In this document: positions 61,604-64,000 of the stretch, piece after piece
How positions within the stretch are numbered: the first letter of the stretch is position 1
How the letters are laid out: every line of letters starts with the position of its first letter
From: Cardiobacterium sp. Marseille-Q4385
Lineage (GTDB): Bacteria; Pseudomonadota; Gammaproteobacteria; Cardiobacteriales; Cardiobacteriaceae
Assembly: GCF_916618745.1 (NCBI RefSeq)
Contig: NZ_OU745373.1
Span: 1,128,001-1,192,000, forward strand
Direction of reading: 5' to 3'
DNA: 64,000 nt
The notes under the pieces: model-generated
What the model saw: only the letters and a program-made list of their open reading frames with translations
Database searches by the model: none
Told to the model about the DNA's origin: nothing
Position numbers and translations under genes: made by a program

Positions 61604-64000
61604 TAGTTATCCCCCCCTTTTTTCAGCAGGAATTCCAGGGTCTGTATGAGCATGTCCTCGCTGTACGGTTTGCCGAGGTAGCCCTGCACGCCGATAGCAT
61701 CCGCCCGCTCGCGGTGTTTGTCGCCGGTACGCGAGGTAATCATCACGATTGGCACGTCGGGCACGTTGCTGCCGTGGCGGACGTGCGAGGCGAATTCGAA
61801 GCCGTCCATGCGCGGCATTTCGATGTCGAGCAGGATGACGTCCGGGGTGAAGCTGTTGAGCACTTCGATGGCATCCAGACCGTCTTTCGCGGTTGCCACG
61901 TTGTAGTGGTGGCGTTCGAGCAGACGGGTGCTGACTTTGCGCATGGTGACGGAGTCGTCCACCACGAGGATGTTCGGCACGGTGACTTCGACTTCTGCCG
62001 CGCGCTGTGCGTGCAAGGTGGTGAGGTCAGCGATGCGGCGCGACAGGTCAAGCAATTCGAGCACCGGCACGACGCGTCCGTCACCGAGGATGGTGGCGCC
62101 GGAGATGCCCGGGATGTTGAGCACTTGCCGGTTGACGTTTTTGACGATGATTTCCAGGCGGTTGAGGATGCGGTCCACATGGAAGGCGACCGGGTTGTCT
62201 TCGCTGTTGATGAAGAGTACCGGGGCACCTGCTTCTTCGTCGCTGAGGGTGTACTGGTCGGGTCTGAAGTAGGCGCCGAGCACGAACTGGCGGTAATCCT
62301 TGTCTTCGTAGTTCTGGTACACGATTTCGCCGTCCACACTGCGTTGCAGGATGTTGTGGCTGACCTGGCCGATAGCTTTGATGGAGGACATCGGCGCGGC
62401 AAAGGTTTGTCCGGCGATTTCGACCAGGAGGACTTCGGCGATGCTCATCGAGAACGGCATGTTCAGGGTGAACATGGTGCCTTCGCCACGTTTGGAGCGG
62501 ACGACAATTTGCCCGCGCCGCTGCTTGACCATTTCGTTGACCACGTCCATGCCGACACCGCGTCCTGCCAGTTGCGAGAGGGACTCGGCGGTGGAGAAGC
62601 CAGAGCGCAGGATGAGGCTGCTGAGATAGCTTTCGTCATCGGCGCGTTCGGGGTCAAGCATGCCTTTGGCAGCCGCTTTGTCACGGATACGTTCGTAGTT
62701 GAGGCCCTGACCGTCATCGAGCACGTCCACCGAGAGTTCGGCCGCATGCACACCAACTTTGACTTTGATGGTGCCAGTCTCGGATTTGCCGGTCGCGAGA
62801 CGCGATTCCGGCGTTTCGATACCGTGCGCCAGCGAGTTACGGATCATATGTTCGAGCGCGGGCAGGATGTCTTCCAGCAGGCGGCGTTCGACTTCAACTT
62901 CGCCGCCTTCAAGGATGAAGTTGACATCCTTGCCGACGCTTTTCGCGGTCTGGCGCACCAGGCGGCGCAGTCGGGCTTCGTGGACATCGAAGCGCATCAG
63001 CTGGGTGGTGAGCAAGTGGTCCTGAATACCGCGCTGGATGATGCCCTGCTGGATGGAAAGGTTGCGCAGGGTGGTGTTGTCCTGGCTCAGGGTGTCTTGC
63101 AGGTTCTTCAGGTCATCGATGGCCTCGGAGAGCTGCCGTGACAATTGCTGGATTTCCGAGAAACGGTCCATTTCCAACGGGTCGAAGTGCAGGTCGTCCT
63201 CACCCTGTTGTTCGCGACGATAGAGCATCTGCGCTTCGGTTTCGCTGTCGAGACGGCGCATTTGCTCGGCGATACGGGTGGCAACACGGGTCAGCTCGGT
63301 GAGGTTGAATTCGGCCTCGCTGATGATGTTTTCCATCCGTGAACGCATGATGGCGGTTTCGCCGGTCATCGCGATCATTTCGTCGAGCAGCTGTGCGTCA
63401 ACGCGGACGTAGCGCGGCAGGTTGTCACCGCTGGTGCTGTCCTTGCTGTCTTTTTCTTTGTCTTTCGCCGTCTCGGGTTTGTCGGCTTTCGCTTCCGGCA
63501 CACCGCTGATATCGCTGCCGCGTTCTTTTTCGAGGTCCGGGGTGTGATCCGGCGGCGTATCGTGTTTGTCCGCTTGGGCTACAGGCGCTTTGTCGGCGGC
63601 TTTGCTGTCGTCGTGTGCTTTGTCGCTGTGCGCCGGAGCAGGCGTAGCGGATGATGGTGCAGTAGAGGCGGCAGCTTCGTCCGTGTGTCCGCCGCTGCTG
63701 TGGCTGCCGGCTCGGGCCGGTTCGCTGTGGGAGGCGCCCTCGCCTTTCGCGCTACCGGCTGCGCCTGTATCCGCTGCGCTCTCGCTTGGCGTTTGACCGC
63801 CTTTGCTGTCGACGCCTGCTGGTTCACCTGGCGCTTCGCTCGGCACGTTATCGGCCGTAGCTTGTTCGTCCGGTGTGCCTTCGTCTGCTCCTGCTCTGCC
63901 TTTACCTTGCGACGGTACACGGTATTGGCCGCTGTCAGCGAAGACTTTCAGCGACTCGTTGACTTCCAGCGCCGGTTGCGGCATTTCGTGACGCATGACG
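61603..64000 (-). CDS. chpA: ChpA-like hybrid chemosensory histidine kinase (C-terminal part)
   Basis: At least 797 residues of a CheA-type kinase whose start lies beyond the window edge. In order: a Ser-, Ala-, Pro- and Lys-rich linker (first 190 residues), the dimer region, the HATPase (HMIRNSLAHGIETP, DDGQGLNYERI, GRGVGMDVVNEMV), a CheW domain, and a C-terminal receiver (ILVVDDSVTMRK, Asp in ILLDIEMPRMDGFE). Hpt domains of ChpA must lie upstream. It controls pilus-based twitching. Confidence 0.88.
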   Translation of the reverse strand, partial: VMRHEMPQPALEVNESLKVFADSGQYRVPSQGKGRAGADEGTPDEQATADNVPSEAPGEPAGVDSKGGQTPSESAADTGAAGSAKGEGASHSEPARAGSHSSGGHTDEAAASTAPSSATPAPAHSDKAHDDSKAADKAPVAQADKHDTPPDHTPDLEKERGSDISGVPEAKADKPETAKDKEKDSKDSTSGDNLPRYVRVDAQLLDEMIAMTGETAIMRSRMENIISEAEFNLTELTRVATRIAEQMRRLDSETEAQMLYRREQQGEDDLHFDPLEMDRFSEIQQLSRQLSEAIDDLKNLQDTLSQDNTTLRNLSIQQGIIQRGIQDHLLTTQLMRFDVHEARLRRLVRQTAKSVGKDVNFILEGGEVEVERRLLEDILPALEHMIRNSLAHGIETPESRLATGKSETGTIKVKVGVHAAELSVDVLDDGQGLNYERIRDKAAAKGMLDPERADDESYLSSLILRSGFSTAESLSQLAGRGVGMDVVNEMVKQRRGQIVVRSKRGEGTMFTLNMPFSMSIAEVLLVEIAGQTFAAPMSSIKAIGQVSHNILQRSVDGEIVYQNYEDKDYRQFVLGAYFRPDQYTLSDEEAGAPVLFINSEDNPVAFHVDRILNRLEIIVKNVNRQVLNIPGISGATILGDGRVVPVLELLDLSRRIADLTTLHAQRAAEVEVTVPNILVVDDSVTMRKVSTRLLERHHYNVATAKDGLDAIEVLNSFTPDVILLDIEMPRMDGFEFASHVRHGSNVPDVPIVMITSRTGDKHRERADAIGVQGYLGKPYSEDMLIQTLEFLLKKGGDN

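Overview
This 64 kb window is high-GC bacterial chromosome with compact operons. The gene content is gammaproteobacterial: yceD-rpmF-plsX-fabHDG-acpP-fabF, tmk-holB-pilZ, pcnB-folK, lolD, csrA, a Pil-Chp chemosensory kinase and LPS-core assembly genes. An oral or commensal Cardiobacteriaceae member such as Cardiobacterium fits best. That assignment rests on gene content and style, not on a search. I saw no rRNA, tRNA or CRISPR array.

Layout. 1-9.3 kb: one long plus-strand cluster for 50S protein L32, fatty-acid synthesis, MltG, thymidylate kinase, DNA polymerase III delta-prime and PilZ. 9.4-15.2 kb: a periplasmic glucose-1-phosphatase, then a leftward ribose-type sugar ABC transporter with its PfkB kinase. 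15.2-15.75 kb: an AT-rich non-coding stretch carrying many DnaA-box-like 9-mers, a candidate replication origin. 15.7-24 kb: MarC, AzlCD, an orphan citrate-lyase ligase, a HIRAN protein, TrpS, a rhomboid protease, a low-GC secreted ORFan and bifunctional glutathionylspermidine synthetase/amidase. 24-32.3 kb: glyQS, a ParDE-like toxin-antitoxin pair, MutL with an endonuclease motif, an SMI1/KNR4-type protein, an 11-copy array of a 25-bp repeat and a uracil-DNA-glycosylase-like protein. 32.3-38.2 kb: DegQ/MucD protease divergent from an OmpR-type two-component system, then a PepSY-like membrane protein and a flavoprotein reductase.

38.2-49.3 kb: an aryl-polyene-type dehydratase, RecN, NadK, Cca, agmatinase, two small exported proteins, a phosphopantetheinyl transferase, gluconate kinase and permease, then an aryl-polyene-type ketosynthase and ketoreductase. 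49.5-53 kb: CsrA, then pcnB-folK followed by a 75-residue hyper-acidic protein and a PanC-like protein that has lost its catalytic motifs. 53-57 kb: a small mobile-element remnant and an LPS glycosylation operon (glycosyltransferase, double GT2 fusion, O-antigen ligase). 57-64 kb: a single LolC/E-type permease with LolD, glutaredoxin, a rhodanese without its cysteine, AccA, a CheW-like protein and the C-terminal part of a ChpA-like hybrid kinase.

The most unusual signals are the 25-bp tandem array and its dispersed relatives, the DnaA-box-rich gap, the PanC-like pseudoenzyme with its acidic neighbour, and aryl-polyene-type enzymes scattered over three loci.
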